Assembly: GCA_964398055.1 (NCBI GenBank)
Contig: CAYNLK010000010.1
Coordinates: 108,816 to 172,815 of the forward strand
Direction: 5' to 3'
Length of the DNA stretch: 64,000 nucleotides
Source: CAYNLK01 sp964398055
GTDB taxonomy: Bacteria; Chloroflexota; Anaerolineae; 4572-78; J111
Under the pieces are notes generated by a model. It was not told the origin of the DNA. It did no database searches and saw only the letters and a list, made by a program, of their open reading frames with translations. The first letter of the stretch is position 1; every line of letters begins with the position of its first letter. Made by a program: the position numbers and the translations under genes. Positions 7,319-15,329 of the stretch are shown piece by piece.

Positions 7319-9193
7319 ATGATCCCCAAACAAATGTACGAATTTCTGCGGGATATGCTGCCGGAACGCACCTGGCGGAACCGGCTGCACCGGGACGGCC
7401 CTTTGGCCTTTATGGAGTTTGGTCCATTGGACGTGGACCGGCTGAAGCGGCTGGGCATCGAGGTCGACCGGCTGGGGCCGCACCTGGTGGTGTGCATGTG
7501 GGATGAGGCCAGCCCGCTGGAGGTGGGCGGCTACCTGGTGGTGGACAACCTGGCTATGGGCCGGCCCTCGATGGGCGGTATTCGTATGCTGCCCGATCTG
7601 ACCCCAACCACCATCCACAACCTGGCCCGCGGTATGACCCTCAAAAATGCCGCGGCCGACCTGCCTTACGGCGGCGGCAAAAGCGGCATTGTGGCCGGCC
7701 GCAACCTGACCCCGGCCGAACATACCGAGGTTGTGCGCCGCTTTGCCCACCTGATTTATCGTTACCGCGACATTTACCTGCCCGGCCCCGATGTGGGCAC
7801 CAACGATGCCGATATGAAGACCATTGCCATCGAGAACGGGCTGGATCACGCCCTGTCCAAGCCGGTCGATATGGGCGGCAACCGTATCGACCAGTTGGGC
7901 GCGGCGGCCAGCGGGTTGGTGGTGGCCATCGACACCCTGCTGCAAGAAATCAAGCGGTTGAAGGTATTGCCACAGTTTGCCGGCCTGGAAATTCCAAGCA
8001 GGGCCGATCTGACCGTCTTGATTCAGGGATTTGGCGCAGTAGGCACCCACTTCGCCCGCCTGCTGCAAGCAGAAGATCCGGGCCAACCTCCCCGCGTCGT
8101 TGGGATCAGCGATGAAACCGGCTATCTCTACAATGAGGCCGGCCTGCCGATCCCGGAGCTGCTCAGAATTCAACAAGAACATAGGGTCACCGTGCGCCCT
8201 TATTTTCTGAAACATCTCCTCAATCTCGACACCCTGGCCCCACCCACCAAATTCTCCACCGCCTGTAACGATTTGCTGCGAGAGTCGGCCTTTTGTTTTG
8301 TGCCGGCCGCGCCCGTGGCCAATTATCTGGACGTAGATGCCAGTTCGCAGCCATCGATGACGGTGGACCGAATGGGCCAGTGGCGTATGATCGTGGAAGG
8401 GGCCAACACCTACTCGCCTGATCCGGCGCGCCGAGCCGCCCGGGCCCGCATGGAACGGACTGTCTACTGGCAGAAAGGCGTGCTCATCGCCACCGATTTT
8501 CTGGTCAATTCGGGCGGCGTCATCTTTGCCGCCCAAGAGAAATTGATCAAAACACCCGACCACCTCAAGATTCCCCAGACGATGCTGGGCGATCGCGCCG
8601 CCGTCGACGGCTGGCTGGCCGATCATCGGGCCGAATTCGCCGAGCTGGCCGAGCAGCGCCGGCTGGCCGGGGAGGCCAAGCGAGACGAAGTCATCCGGCG
8701 GAATATGGTCGAACTGATCGATCATCTGACCGCCGATCCCGATCTACTCCCCTGTGAGGCCGCCGAACGAATCAGCATCGACCGGATCGCTTCGAGTGAG
8801 CGCGACCGGACCGTCGCCGATGTGATGGAACCCATTGCCACCATCCTGGAAACTGAAACCGTTCGCGATGCCGCCAGGCTGCTTATTTCCGAACCGGGCG
8901 ATATCCTGGCGGTTGTCTCACCAGGTGGAGAGTTGACCGGGGTCATCACCGATTGGAACGTGACCGAGGCCTCCGCCACCGCCTGCGCCGGCGACATCCC
9001 CATCGGCGAGATTATGACCCGCGAGGTCATCACCGCCAGGCCAACCGACAGCATTCTGGATGTAGTCCGCAAGTTGGAACATTATGAGATCTCGGCTATG
9101 CCGGTTGTAACCGAACAAGGGGTTATGGGCGTTATCAGCAGCGACATCCTGGCCCGCCGCACCCTGTATCGTTTATTGCAAGCGCAGGGTTAG
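7319..9193 (+). CDS. Glu/Leu/Phe/Val dehydrogenase fused to two CBS domains
   Basis: A 624-residue protein. Residues about 30-430 form an amino-acid dehydrogenase: glycine-rich GGIRM at 86-90, catalytic region MTLKN at 106-110 and PYGGGKSGI at 117-124, and a Rossmann motif GFGAVG. It would interconvert an amino acid and its 2-oxo acid with NAD(P). Residues about 495-624 contain a tandem CBS pair (ADVMEPIAT, IGEIMTREVITA, AMPVVTEQGVMGVISS), which usually binds adenosine ligands and senses energy state. Typical GDH enzymes are 410-450 residues. A clear AAGGAGG precedes ATG 7319. It sits between a tyrosine/tryptophan lyase and an unknown protein in an amino-acid operon. Confidence 0.87.
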   Translation: MIPKQMYEFLRDMLPERTWRNRLHRDGPLAFMEFGPLDVDRLKRLGIEVDRLGPHLVVCMWDEASPLEVGGYLVVDNLAMGRPSMGGIRMLPDLTPTTIHNLARGMTLKNAAADLPYGGGKSGIVAGRNLTPAEHTEVVRRFAHLIYRYRDIYLPGPDVGTNDADMKTIAIENGLDHALSKPVDMGGNRIDQLGAAASGLVVAIDTLLQEIKRLKVLPQFAGLEIPSRADLTVLIQGFGAVGTHFARLLQAEDPGQPPRVVGISDETGYLYNEAGLPIPELLRIQQEHRVTVRPYFLKHLLNLDTLAPPTKFSTACNDLLRESAFCFVPAAPVANYLDVDASSQPSMTVDRMGQWRMIVEGANTYSPDPARRAARARMERTVYWQKGVLIATDFLVNSGGVIFAAQEKLIKTPDHLKIPQTMLGDRAAVDGWLADHRAEFAELAEQRRLAGEAKRDEVIRRNMVELIDHLTADPDLLPCEAAERISIDRIASSERDRTVADVMEPIATILETETVRDAARLLISEPGDILAVVSPGGELTGVITDWNVTEASATACAGDIPIGEIMTREVITARPTDSILDVVRKLEHYEISAMPVVTEQGVMGVISSDILARRTLYRLLQAQG

Positions 9194-9225
9194 CGTCTGA
9201 TTTCTTAGAAAACAGGAGCAGAACA

Positions 9226-10497
9226 ATGAATGACATCCTCCGCCAACAGCTTGAAATTCCCGCCGTCCGGCTGGACGAAATCAACGCCATCCTGTTGAAC
9301 CCGGACATGCGGGTGATCAACGATTTCCTGGCTGTGGTCGAAAAATACGGTTCACCGGATGAAATCAATCGTCAAGCTGAGGCCGCCCGGCAACTCCCCA
9401 CCTTACTTGAACGAGTTGAGGCAACCCAGCCGGCCTACCTGGCCGACCTGGCCTGGCTGGCCGAGCAGCGAGACCGGCAAGCTTTTATCTCGGTAGCCGA
9501 TTACCGGCGCAAGGTGCTGGGCAACGCCAAACAGGCCGACCGGATGACCTTCAAAGATGATCTGGCCGTAACGCTGGAAATCAGCGCCTGCCAATATTTC
9601 CCGTGGGTCATCGAGGCGGCCAAACGGGCCATCAGCCAGGGCGATTTGATGCCGGGCCGCTTCATCCGGGTCCGCAAAATGAAAGAGCAGGAAGCCGACG
9701 GCGACCTGCCGGCCTTTGCCGCGGCTATGGAAATTATTGGGGCCAACTACGTGGAAACGCTGGATACCAAAGGCACGGATGGGGCCAATGTTCATCTGGG
9801 CGGGCCAGAGACGATCACCGGCTATTTTGGCGGCGTGGGTCAACCCAACGATTACGCCCTGAAATGGCTCGATGAATTTCTCTACTACTACACCAACTAT
9901 GGCGTCCGGCAGGTGCTCAACGTGAATCCCGGTACGGTTCTGTTGGGCTACTTGCTGCACCGGCTGGGGGTTGATATCGAATTCAAAATCTCCGTCTTCA
10001 TGGGCAACGACAACCCTTACGCCGCCTTGTGGACCTTGCTCGGGGCCAAGCTCTTTGCCCGCGACGACGGCACGTCGCCTCTGATTGGCTTCAACTGGAG
10101 CAACTCGGTCAACAACCAGACCATGGAAATCACCACCCAATTTCGTCGAGACTTTGGCTTTGAAGATGTTGTTCGGTTTGAGCACCACATCACCGAAACC
10201 TGGAAAAGCATTGTCCGGCAACCCTACAACCGGCGGGAGGAGTTGCTGGAGATTGCCGCCCATGTGCCCAACATTTCAGCCAAGCACGAGGGAGGTGATC
10301 CCGAAATTGAGCAAATTCGCCAGCATCCCTCCGATATTCTGGATTACTTCCGGCCCAAGGCCGAGATCATTGCCTCCGGCGATTGGGAGCACCTGACCAC
10401 CAATTTCCTTGACAAGTTTGACGCGCTCAATAGAACGGCCTGCGCTCTGACCCGCCAAGGGTTGTCTTTTATCGCCGCCCAAAAATTACACCGCTAA
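9226..10497 (+). CDS. Conserved-looking 423-residue protein of unknown function
   Basis: I do not recognise the family. The protein is soluble, lacks a signal peptide, and has dense polar motifs that look catalytic: LDTKGTDGANVHLGG at about 177-191, NVNPGTVLLG, FMGNDNPYAALW, FNWSNSVNNQTMEI and SAKHEGGDPEI. AGGAG lies 7 bp before the ATG. It starts 32 bp after the dehydrogenase and ends 12 bp before an lrp-like gene, so it is part of the amino-acid operon. It could be an enzyme acting on the product of the lyase or dehydrogenase. Confidence 0.75.
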   Translation: MNDILRQQLEIPAVRLDEINAILLNPDMRVINDFLAVVEKYGSPDEINRQAEAARQLPTLLERVEATQPAYLADLAWLAEQRDRQAFISVADYRRKVLGNAKQADRMTFKDDLAVTLEISACQYFPWVIEAAKRAISQGDLMPGRFIRVRKMKEQEADGDLPAFAAAMEIIGANYVETLDTKGTDGANVHLGGPETITGYFGGVGQPNDYALKWLDEFLYYYTNYGVRQVLNVNPGTVLLGYLLHRLGVDIEFKISVFMGNDNPYAALWTLLGAKLFARDDGTSPLIGFNWSNSVNNQTMEITTQFRRDFGFEDVVRFEHHITETWKSIVRQPYNRREELLEIAAHVPNISAKHEGGDPEIEQIRQHPSDILDYFRPKAEIIASGDWEHLTTNFLDKFDALNRTACALTRQGLSFIAAQKLHR

Positions 10498-10509
10498 GGT
10501 CAAGGGAGC

Positions 10510-10986
10510 ATGGAAAATAAAAACGGTCCGTTTGACGATCTGGATAAGGCTATTTTGCAGGAATTACAAACCAATGGCCGGGTCAGCAACGTGGAACTGG
10601 CGCAGCGCATCAACCTTTCTCCGCCGGCCACCCACGCCCGGATCAAACGGCTGGAGCAACGGGGCTTTATTCGCCAATATGCCGCCCTGCTCAATCGGGA
10701 ACAATTAGGCTATGATATGTTGTGTTTTGTCCATCTCAGTTTGCAGTTGCACCAACCTGAACAGGTCCGGGGCATTCGGGCGGCCATCAGCCAGATGCCG
10801 GAAGTGTTGGAATGTTACCACGTAACCGGTGAATTTGATTATTTACTAAAGGTGGTAATCAAGAACCGCAAGGATTTAGAGCGCTTTGTGGTCGACCGCC
10901 TGACCTCAGTGCCCGGCGTAGCCCGGATTCATACCAGCCTGGTGCTGAATGAGGTTAAATCGACTACGGCGGTGCCGGTGGAGTAA
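10510..10986 (+). CDS. Lrp/AsnC family transcriptional regulator
   Basis: A 158-residue regulator. The N-terminal winged helix-turn-helix (LDKAILQELQTNGRVSNVELAQRI, in pieces LDKAILQEL and SNVELAQRINLS) occupies residues about 8-60. The C-terminal RAM/ACT-like domain with CYHVTGEFDYLLKV follows at about 75-150. These proteins bind amino acids as octamers and control amino-acid catabolic genes. Being last in the tpl operon, it is a plausible local regulator, and the AT-rich region upstream of tpl is the likely target. Confidence 0.92.
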   Translation: MENKNGPFDDLDKAILQELQTNGRVSNVELAQRINLSPPATHARIKRLEQRGFIRQYAALLNREQLGYDMLCFVHLSLQLHQPEQVRGIRAAISQMPEVLECYHVTGEFDYLLKVVIKNRKDLERFVVDRLTSVPGVARIHTSLVLNEVKSTTAVPVE

Positions 10987-11008
10987 AGCTCAGCAGGTGA
11001 AATACCAG

Positions 11009-11045
11009 CAAAAAAAAACCCCACCGTCTGGGTGGGGTTTTTTGT
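11009..11045. terminator. Bidirectional intrinsic terminator between lrp-like and mtaB
   Basis: AACCCCACC pairs with GGTGGGGTT around a short loop, flanked by eight or more A on the left and six T on the right. It can therefore end both the rightward amino-acid operon and the leftward mtaB transcript. Confidence 0.9.
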
Positions 11046-11064
11046 TAGCCAAAGGGCCGGATTC

Positions 11065-12408
11065 TTAACTGGCCAGCGAGGTCAACTCCAGCGTGAGTGG
11101 GACCGGCCTGCTTAGGTGGTTGGCCGGCAACTGGCCTTGCAGCGCGGCCGGGACCAGCTCAACCAATGCCGTGTCGATGACTTGATTACGCAGGTTCACA
11201 CTGGGAGCAGTTTGGGTGACGACTCGTAGATAGTTGCCGGTCAGGCCGCTCCATTGCAAGCCAAAGCCGTACGGCTCCTGGCTTTCCCATAGCACCGGCA
11301 TAGTCCGGCCGATAAAGCTGCGCCGGAAAGTATGTTCCAACTCAATGTTCAAGGCGTGCATCCGCTGGCTACGTTCTTGCGCGACTGGTTCCGCCACCTG
11401 GCCTCTCATAGCCGCAGCCGCGGTGCCGGCCCGGCGAGAGTAACGGAAGATGTGGAGTTTAGCCAGGGCCAGCTCGGCCACAAAGGCCATTGACTCCTCA
11501 AACTCGGTCTGGGTCTCTCCCGGAAAGCCAACGATGATATCCGTGGTGATCGAGACATCGGGGATAGCCTGGCGCGCCGCCTCCACCAACCCGGCAAACT
11601 GAGCCTGGTTCGTCCGCCGGGCCATCCGCCGCAGCACCGCCTCCGAGCCGCTTTGCAACGGCAGGTGGAGATGAGGCAGCAGGCGCTCATTACGCCACAA
11701 TTCAAAAAAATCGGGGGCCAGGTCCCACGGCTCCAGTGACGACAGGCGCAGGCGAGGCAGGTCGGTTTCAGTGAGAATGGCTTTGACCAGTTGCTCCAGG
11801 CCACGCGGGTTGGCAAAATCGTGGCCGTAGGAGCCCAGGTGAACGCCGCTCAGCACGGCTTCTTGATAGCCCTGCTCAACCAGGCGCTTGATTTCAGCCA
11901 CCACGGTGGGGATGGGCCGGCTGCGACCGGGACCGCGAGCCACGGTGACAATGCAAAAAGTGCAGCGATTGTCGCAGCCATCCTGCACCTTAATAAAGGC
12001 CCGGGTATGGCTGCCATCATCGGCCGGAAAAGGAGCAGCATCGACCGCCGGGATGGGGTCGGCATCTCGCAACAGGCCGGCCTCGGCCAGCCGCGCCGGC
12101 AAATCATCTTTTTGGGCATTGCCAACAACCAGATCCACCCCCAAACTCTCAACCTCAGCCGGCGACAACTCGGCGTAGCAGCCGGTCACCACCACGGCGG
12201 CCCGGGGATTGGCCCGGCGCATCTGCCGGATGATCTGGCGGGATTTGCGAGCAGCCACGTGGGTCACTGCGCAGCTATTGAAGATGTATAGGTCGGCCAG
12301 CTCACCCGGCCCAACCAGGCGATGGCCGGCGCCGGCCAGGCGTCGAGCCATCTCTTCGACCTCGCTGATATTAAGGCGGCAGCCAATTGAATCAACTCTA
12401 ATCCGCAT
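11065..12408 (-). CDS. mtaB: MtaB: tRNA t6A37 methylthiotransferase
   Basis: A 447-residue radical-SAM methylthiotransferase. The N-terminal UPF0004 domain has Cys at positions near 10, 46 and 80 (GCRLN, NSCAVT, TGCYAE). The radical-SAM motif CDNRCTFC follows at about 145-152, and a C-terminal TRAM-like part ends the protein. The SRPIPTVVAEI and SGVHLGSYG signatures match the MtaB (YqeV) branch, which converts t6A37 to ms2t6A37 in tRNA-Lys. It lies convergent to the lrp-like gene across a shared terminator. Confidence 0.92.
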   Translation of the reverse strand: MRIRVDSIGCRLNISEVEEMARRLAGAGHRLVGPGELADLYIFNSCAVTHVAARKSRQIIRQMRRANPRAAVVVTGCYAELSPAEVESLGVDLVVGNAQKDDLPARLAEAGLLRDADPIPAVDAAPFPADDGSHTRAFIKVQDGCDNRCTFCIVTVARGPGRSRPIPTVVAEIKRLVEQGYQEAVLSGVHLGSYGHDFANPRGLEQLVKAILTETDLPRLRLSSLEPWDLAPDFFELWRNERLLPHLHLPLQSGSEAVLRRMARRTNQAQFAGLVEAARQAIPDVSITTDIIVGFPGETQTEFEESMAFVAELALAKLHIFRYSRRAGTAAAAMRGQVAEPVAQERSQRMHALNIELEHTFRRSFIGRTMPVLWESQEPYGFGLQWSGLTGNYLRVVTQTAPSVNLRNQVIDTALVELVPAALQGQLPANHLSRPVPLTLELTSLAS

Positions 12409-12437
12409 CGCAATCTAATTCGAGTATCCCTTTGAGA

Positions 12438-12668
12438 TTAAGCCGCAAATTCAAATACCGGAGTTTCGATGACACGCTTTGGCCTTCTTTCCCCCCAAAC
12501 TGTTTGTTGTAATCGCTCCACAGTGGCCGGTGAAAAGAAACGCTCACCTGTTTCCAGACACACTCTGGCCGGCACATTCTCAATGATAATGAATTTACCA
12601 TTGATCTCTAGCGTATAAGTTACTGTCTTTTCTACAAAAGTCTCAATTCGATCTTCTGTCGGCATCAC
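12438..12668 (-). CDS. YgiT-type antitoxin-like protein with lost zinc ligands
   Basis: A 76-residue protein resembling the YgiT/MqsA N-terminal module found with DUF4258 toxins: a central IIIENVPARVCLETGE segment where family members have VPA-x-C-x-x-CGE. Only one cysteine of the usual four remains, so zinc binding is probably lost. Its start overlaps the end of the upstream DUF4258 gene by 26 bp, as expected for toxin-antitoxin pairs. Confidence 0.7.
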   Translation of the reverse strand: MMPTEDRIETFVEKTVTYTLEINGKFIIIENVPARVCLETGERFFSPATVERLQQTVWGERRPKRVIETPVFEFAA

Positions 12669-12972
12669 TAACCTTCCTCACCTTAAAATCAATCCACAAA
12701 TCCGGATCCGGTTCATAAAGTGTGATGATTTTGATGAGTGGTCGAGAAGGATAACTACACTGGATATGTAACGGTCGCTTGCCTAACGTCAAACCAAATA
12801 TTAGACAACTTGGTCCAAACTTGCCATCCGGATAATCTTCAATTATTTCTGCACTGGCAACAGCTTCACGAAGTTCCCCAACACTGATACGACGTAGAAT
12901 GCTCTGATCAACGGCATGTTGTGAAAACTCAAACTGGTTCCGGGCAACTTTGGCGCGAATGTCTTGGATCAC
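12643..12972 (-). CDS. DUF4258 protein, probable toxin of a type II pair
   Basis: A 109-residue protein with the DUF4258 pattern: an N-terminal FSQHAVDQSILRRIS helix, EIIEDYPDGKFGPSCLIFG, a beta strand with PLHIQCSY, and a terminal ITLYEPDPDLW. DUF4258 proteins are MqsR/RelE-like and usually sit upstream of YgiT zinc-finger antitoxins, as here. The apparent start is GTG with a weak ribosome site. RNA-cleaving activity is inferred from the family only. Confidence 0.72.
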   Translation of the reverse strand: MIQDIRAKVARNQFEFSQHAVDQSILRRISVGELREAVASAEIIEDYPDGKFGPSCLIFGLTLGKRPLHIQCSYPSRPLIKIITLYEPDPDLWIDFKVRKVSDADRRSN

Positions 12973-13006
12973 GACAGGTTATCTGCATTATCTCACAATT
13001 TGTACT

Positions 13007-14698
13007 CTACCGCACATCCATTCTGCTAAAGGACCAGTCCGGGCCGACGCCGGCATTGGGGATGATCTCCCGCTGGTTGGCGCCGCTGCCGCTCATCTTC
13101 CAGATGCCCCAGGCGCCGGAGCGGGCGCTGCGGAAAACAATGTCGCCGCTGGGGGTGAAGACAGGCAGAGTATCGGGGGCGGGCGCTGCGGTCAGGCGCT
13201 GCACGTTGGAGCCATCCACGTTCATGATGTAAATGTCTACATTGCCATCTACCTCACGCGAGAAGGCTATCCTGCGACCATCCGGGGACCAGGCCGGAAA
13301 GGAGTCAGAGCCATTGTCGGTTATGAGGGTGTGACCGCTGTCATCCCGATTCGAAATCCAAATGCCGGTGCGACCATCGCGGCCGGAGCGGTAAACCATC
13401 TTTTGACTGTCGGGCGACCAGTCACCCTGCTCGCCGATCAGTTCAAAGCGATACTGCTGGTTATCAGTGGTCCCTAAGAAGTAGATGCGCCAATTGCCGC
13501 TGAAGTTGGCATCAAAGGCCACCATCTGACCGTTGGGCGAAACGTTGGTCGAGCGGGCGCGGCCCTGCTTCCAATCGATCGCCTGAAATAAGCGGGCCTC
13601 TTCGATATTAGGCAACGAGGCCGCATTCACCAGGGCAACGATCCCATCACTGATCCCATCAAAGACAAACTCGCGGCCATCGGCCAATTTTTGACGATCG
13701 ATCCCTTGCTCACCAAAGAAGAAAATCTGTTGACCGTCGGGAGTCCATGAGGGGCCGGCGGCGCGATTCAGCATGAATCGCTCGTTATTACCGTTAGTAT
13801 CGGCCACGTACATATTGTGCTGGCCGCCATCCCACTTGGTATAGACCAACTGGAAGGTACCGCCGCCAGAGCTGCCGCCGCTGCCGGCCACCGGCGGTGA
13901 GGTCGCCGGCGCGGTTGTTGGCGTCGGCGAAGGTGCGGACGTGGGCGTAATCGTTGCCGTCGGTCTTACTTCAGCCACAACCTCAGGCGTGGCCGGGGCC
14001 TCGATGGTAAATTCGCCGGTTGCCAGCAAATTGTCATTGACATAGATTTCTAGTTGCCACTCACCGGCCGGCAGGGGATCGCCGCCGGCATCGAGGAAAT
14101 AGTCAAAGCGGCCCGCGGCGGGATCGGTCCATGGAGCCGAATTTTGCAAGATTTGTTCACTGTCAAGGTACCAGACTCGTTTCCAGGTATCGTCACTCGA
14201 CATCCCGCTGTAGTCAAAAATGGCGTGAATTTCGGTAATGCCCCGTTGAAAAGTGATGGCCGGGCTGATAGGTTCGTACTCATCCGTTGCGCCCAGGGCA
14301 AAAGTGATCGGGCCAATTTCTGGCTCACCGCTCCCGGCCGTGACCTCTTCAGTAGGTTCAGGCGTTGGGATGCTGGTCTCTGTTTCCGCCGGACTGATCT
14401 CGGTCGTAGGTGCGGTAGTCGGCATGGGAGTGGCCGTCGCCGGCTCAACGGTTGGGGTTTCGACGACCACGGTTATAACAGATCCCACCTCACCCAGCCA
14501 TTCGGCCGCCAGGTTGTTGCCGCTGGCCATGAGAAAATAGACGCCACCTCCCAGCACCAGGGCCGCACACAAGAGCAGCGCACAGCCAATACCTCCAATA
14601 ATCAGCAAGGGACTCCTCTTTTTGGGTTCCTGGGGTGGCGGGGCCGCCGCACCCGGCGCGCCTTTACTCGAGTAGACGGTTTGATCAAAGTCGCTCAT
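13007..14698 (-). CDS. Membrane-anchored TolB-like (PD40) beta-propeller protein
   Basis: A 563-residue protein with a short cytoplasmic N-terminus, one transmembrane helix at about 30-56, then two low-complexity Pro/Thr linkers (about 75-125 and 245-275). A beta-sandwich-like segment (about 130-235) lies between the linkers. A C-terminal propeller has WD40-like PD40 repeats (GPSWTPDGQQIFF, GDWSPDSQKMVYRS, FPAWSPDGRRIAFS). The product is likely surface-exposed and binding rather than catalytic. GAGG lies 6 bp before the ATG. Confidence 0.82.
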   Translation of the reverse strand: MSDFDQTVYSSKGAPGAAAPPPQEPKKRSPLLIIGGIGCALLLCAALVLGGGVYFLMASGNNLAAEWLGEVGSVITVVVETPTVEPATATPMPTTAPTTEISPAETETSIPTPEPTEEVTAGSGEPEIGPITFALGATDEYEPISPAITFQRGITEIHAIFDYSGMSSDDTWKRVWYLDSEQILQNSAPWTDPAAGRFDYFLDAGGDPLPAGEWQLEIYVNDNLLATGEFTIEAPATPEVVAEVRPTATITPTSAPSPTPTTAPATSPPVAGSGGSSGGGTFQLVYTKWDGGQHNMYVADTNGNNERFMLNRAAGPSWTPDGQQIFFFGEQGIDRQKLADGREFVFDGISDGIVALVNAASLPNIEEARLFQAIDWKQGRARSTNVSPNGQMVAFDANFSGNWRIYFLGTTDNQQYRFELIGEQGDWSPDSQKMVYRSGRDGRTGIWISNRDDSGHTLITDNGSDSFPAWSPDGRRIAFSREVDGNVDIYIMNVDGSNVQRLTAAPAPDTLPVFTPSGDIVFRSARSGAWGIWKMSGSGANQREIIPNAGVGPDWSFSRMDVR

Positions 14699-14760
14699 AT
14701 CTGCCTCGCATTGAAGTTACTTACCAAACAGTTTGGTCACTCCCGAAACAAAAACTCCAC

Positions 14761-14834
14761 CGATATCCCGATGGAGCTTCAGCTTAGTCAGGGTTTATAC
14801 TACAGCCACTATTGATTGGGCTATCGGGATATCG
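14761..14834. repeat. 12-bp inverted repeat upstream of the TolB-like gene
   Basis: CGATATCCCGAT at 14761-14772 and its exact reverse complement at 14823-14834 are separated by 50 bp. It could be a cruciform, operator or remnant mobile element between the TolB-like gene and the tRNA-like sequence. No coding content is seen. Confidence 0.5.
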
Positions 14835-14851
14835 ATTGTCTTACAATTCAG

Positions 14852-14923
14852 CAACTCCGGAGGGATTCGAACTCCAACCCCAGTTCCGAGAACTGATGCT
14901 CGCTCCAGTTGAGCTCCGAAGGC
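14852..14923 (-). pseudogene. Degenerate tRNA-like sequence
   Basis: On the minus strand this 72-nt stretch has a good D-arm (GCTC with GAGC and loop AACTGG), a paired anticodon arm around loop TCTCGGA, and a T-loop TTCGAAT. The T stem has at least two mismatches, the acceptor stem pairs in only about five positions, and position 33 is C rather than the invariant T. It would read anticodon TCG (Arg). It lies beyond the terminator that follows tRNA-Arg(CCG). I read it as a decaying tRNA; an unusual functional tRNA is less likely. Confidence 0.4.
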
Positions 14924-14933
14924 TGTGCCAAGA

Positions 14934-14968
14934 AAAAAGTCTTACCAGATTTTTGGTAAGACTTTTCG
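14934..14968 (-). terminator. Intrinsic terminator downstream of tRNA-Arg
   Basis: On the minus strand AAAAGTCTTACC pairs with GGTAAGACTTTT around an 8-nt loop and runs into a T tract. It lies about 85 bp downstream of tRNA-Arg(CCG). Confidence 0.8.
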
Positions 14969-15052
14969 CATTATCAGAGGCTGGGTTGGTTTAAAAAAAA
15001 TACCAGTCTAACACTGCAACTATTCTTACCGGAACCTGGGTTAAATTAAAAG

Positions 15053-15124
15053 TACCCCCGGGGCGACTCGAACGCCCGCGCATGGCTCCGGAGGCCACTG
15101 CTCTATCCACTGAGCTACGGGGGC
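15053..15124 (-). tRNA. tRNA-Arg (anticodon CCG)
   Basis: A complete cloverleaf: acceptor GCCCCCG/CGGGGGT with discriminator A, D stem GCTC/GAGC, anticodon stem GTGGC/GCCAT with loop CTCCGGA, and T stem GGGCG/CGCCC with loop TTCGAGT. The anticodon CCG lies at 15089-15091 and reads CGG. The CCA end is not encoded. Confidence 0.95.
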
Positions 15125-15159
15125 AAAATTCCTGAACCTGAAGCGTGGTTCAGGAGCAA

Positions 15160-15188
15160 ATTATATCTCAGGCCGGTCTAATTTGCAA
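15160..15188 (-). promoter_or_regulatory. Promoter of tRNA-Arg, with leader hairpin
   Basis: On the minus strand TTGCAA (15188-15183) and TATAAT (15165-15160) are 17 bp apart. An 8-bp perfect hairpin (CCTGAACC/GGTTCAGG, 15131-15154) lies between the promoter and the tRNA 5' end and may aid processing. Confidence 0.6.
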
Positions 15189-15229
15189 GTTATTTTGACT
15201 CTGTCAAAAATCGATCAGCCAGCAATATT

Positions 15230-15259
15230 TTGGCTCTAATCAACATATCTGGGTATAAT
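15230..15259 (+). promoter_or_regulatory. Probable promoter of the LysM-CAP gene
   Basis: TTGGCT at 15230-15235 and TATAAT at 15254-15259 have an 18-bp spacer. The start codon lies 70 bp downstream. Confidence 0.45.
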
Positions 15260-15329
15260 TGCGGCCTTAAGTAGAAACGTTGAGAACAGCAAAAAATCAG
15301 TACCAAGCAAGCAGGATACAATAAGGATA

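Noticed and set aside
7298..8725. 475-codon open frame antisense to the dehydrogenase-CBS gene
   Set aside because: It mirrors the GC-rich codons of a clear enzyme, has no ribosome site, and reads as a His/Gln/Gly-rich composition typical of antisense shadows.
9403..10263. 286-codon open frame antisense to the unrecognised 423-residue gene
   Set aside because: The plus-strand gene has a proper ribosome site, operon spacing and amphipathic protein character; the antisense frame does not.
14812..14994. 60-codon frame over the tRNA-like sequence
   Set aside because: The tRNA-like elements and terminator hairpin account for the sequence, and no ribosome site is present.
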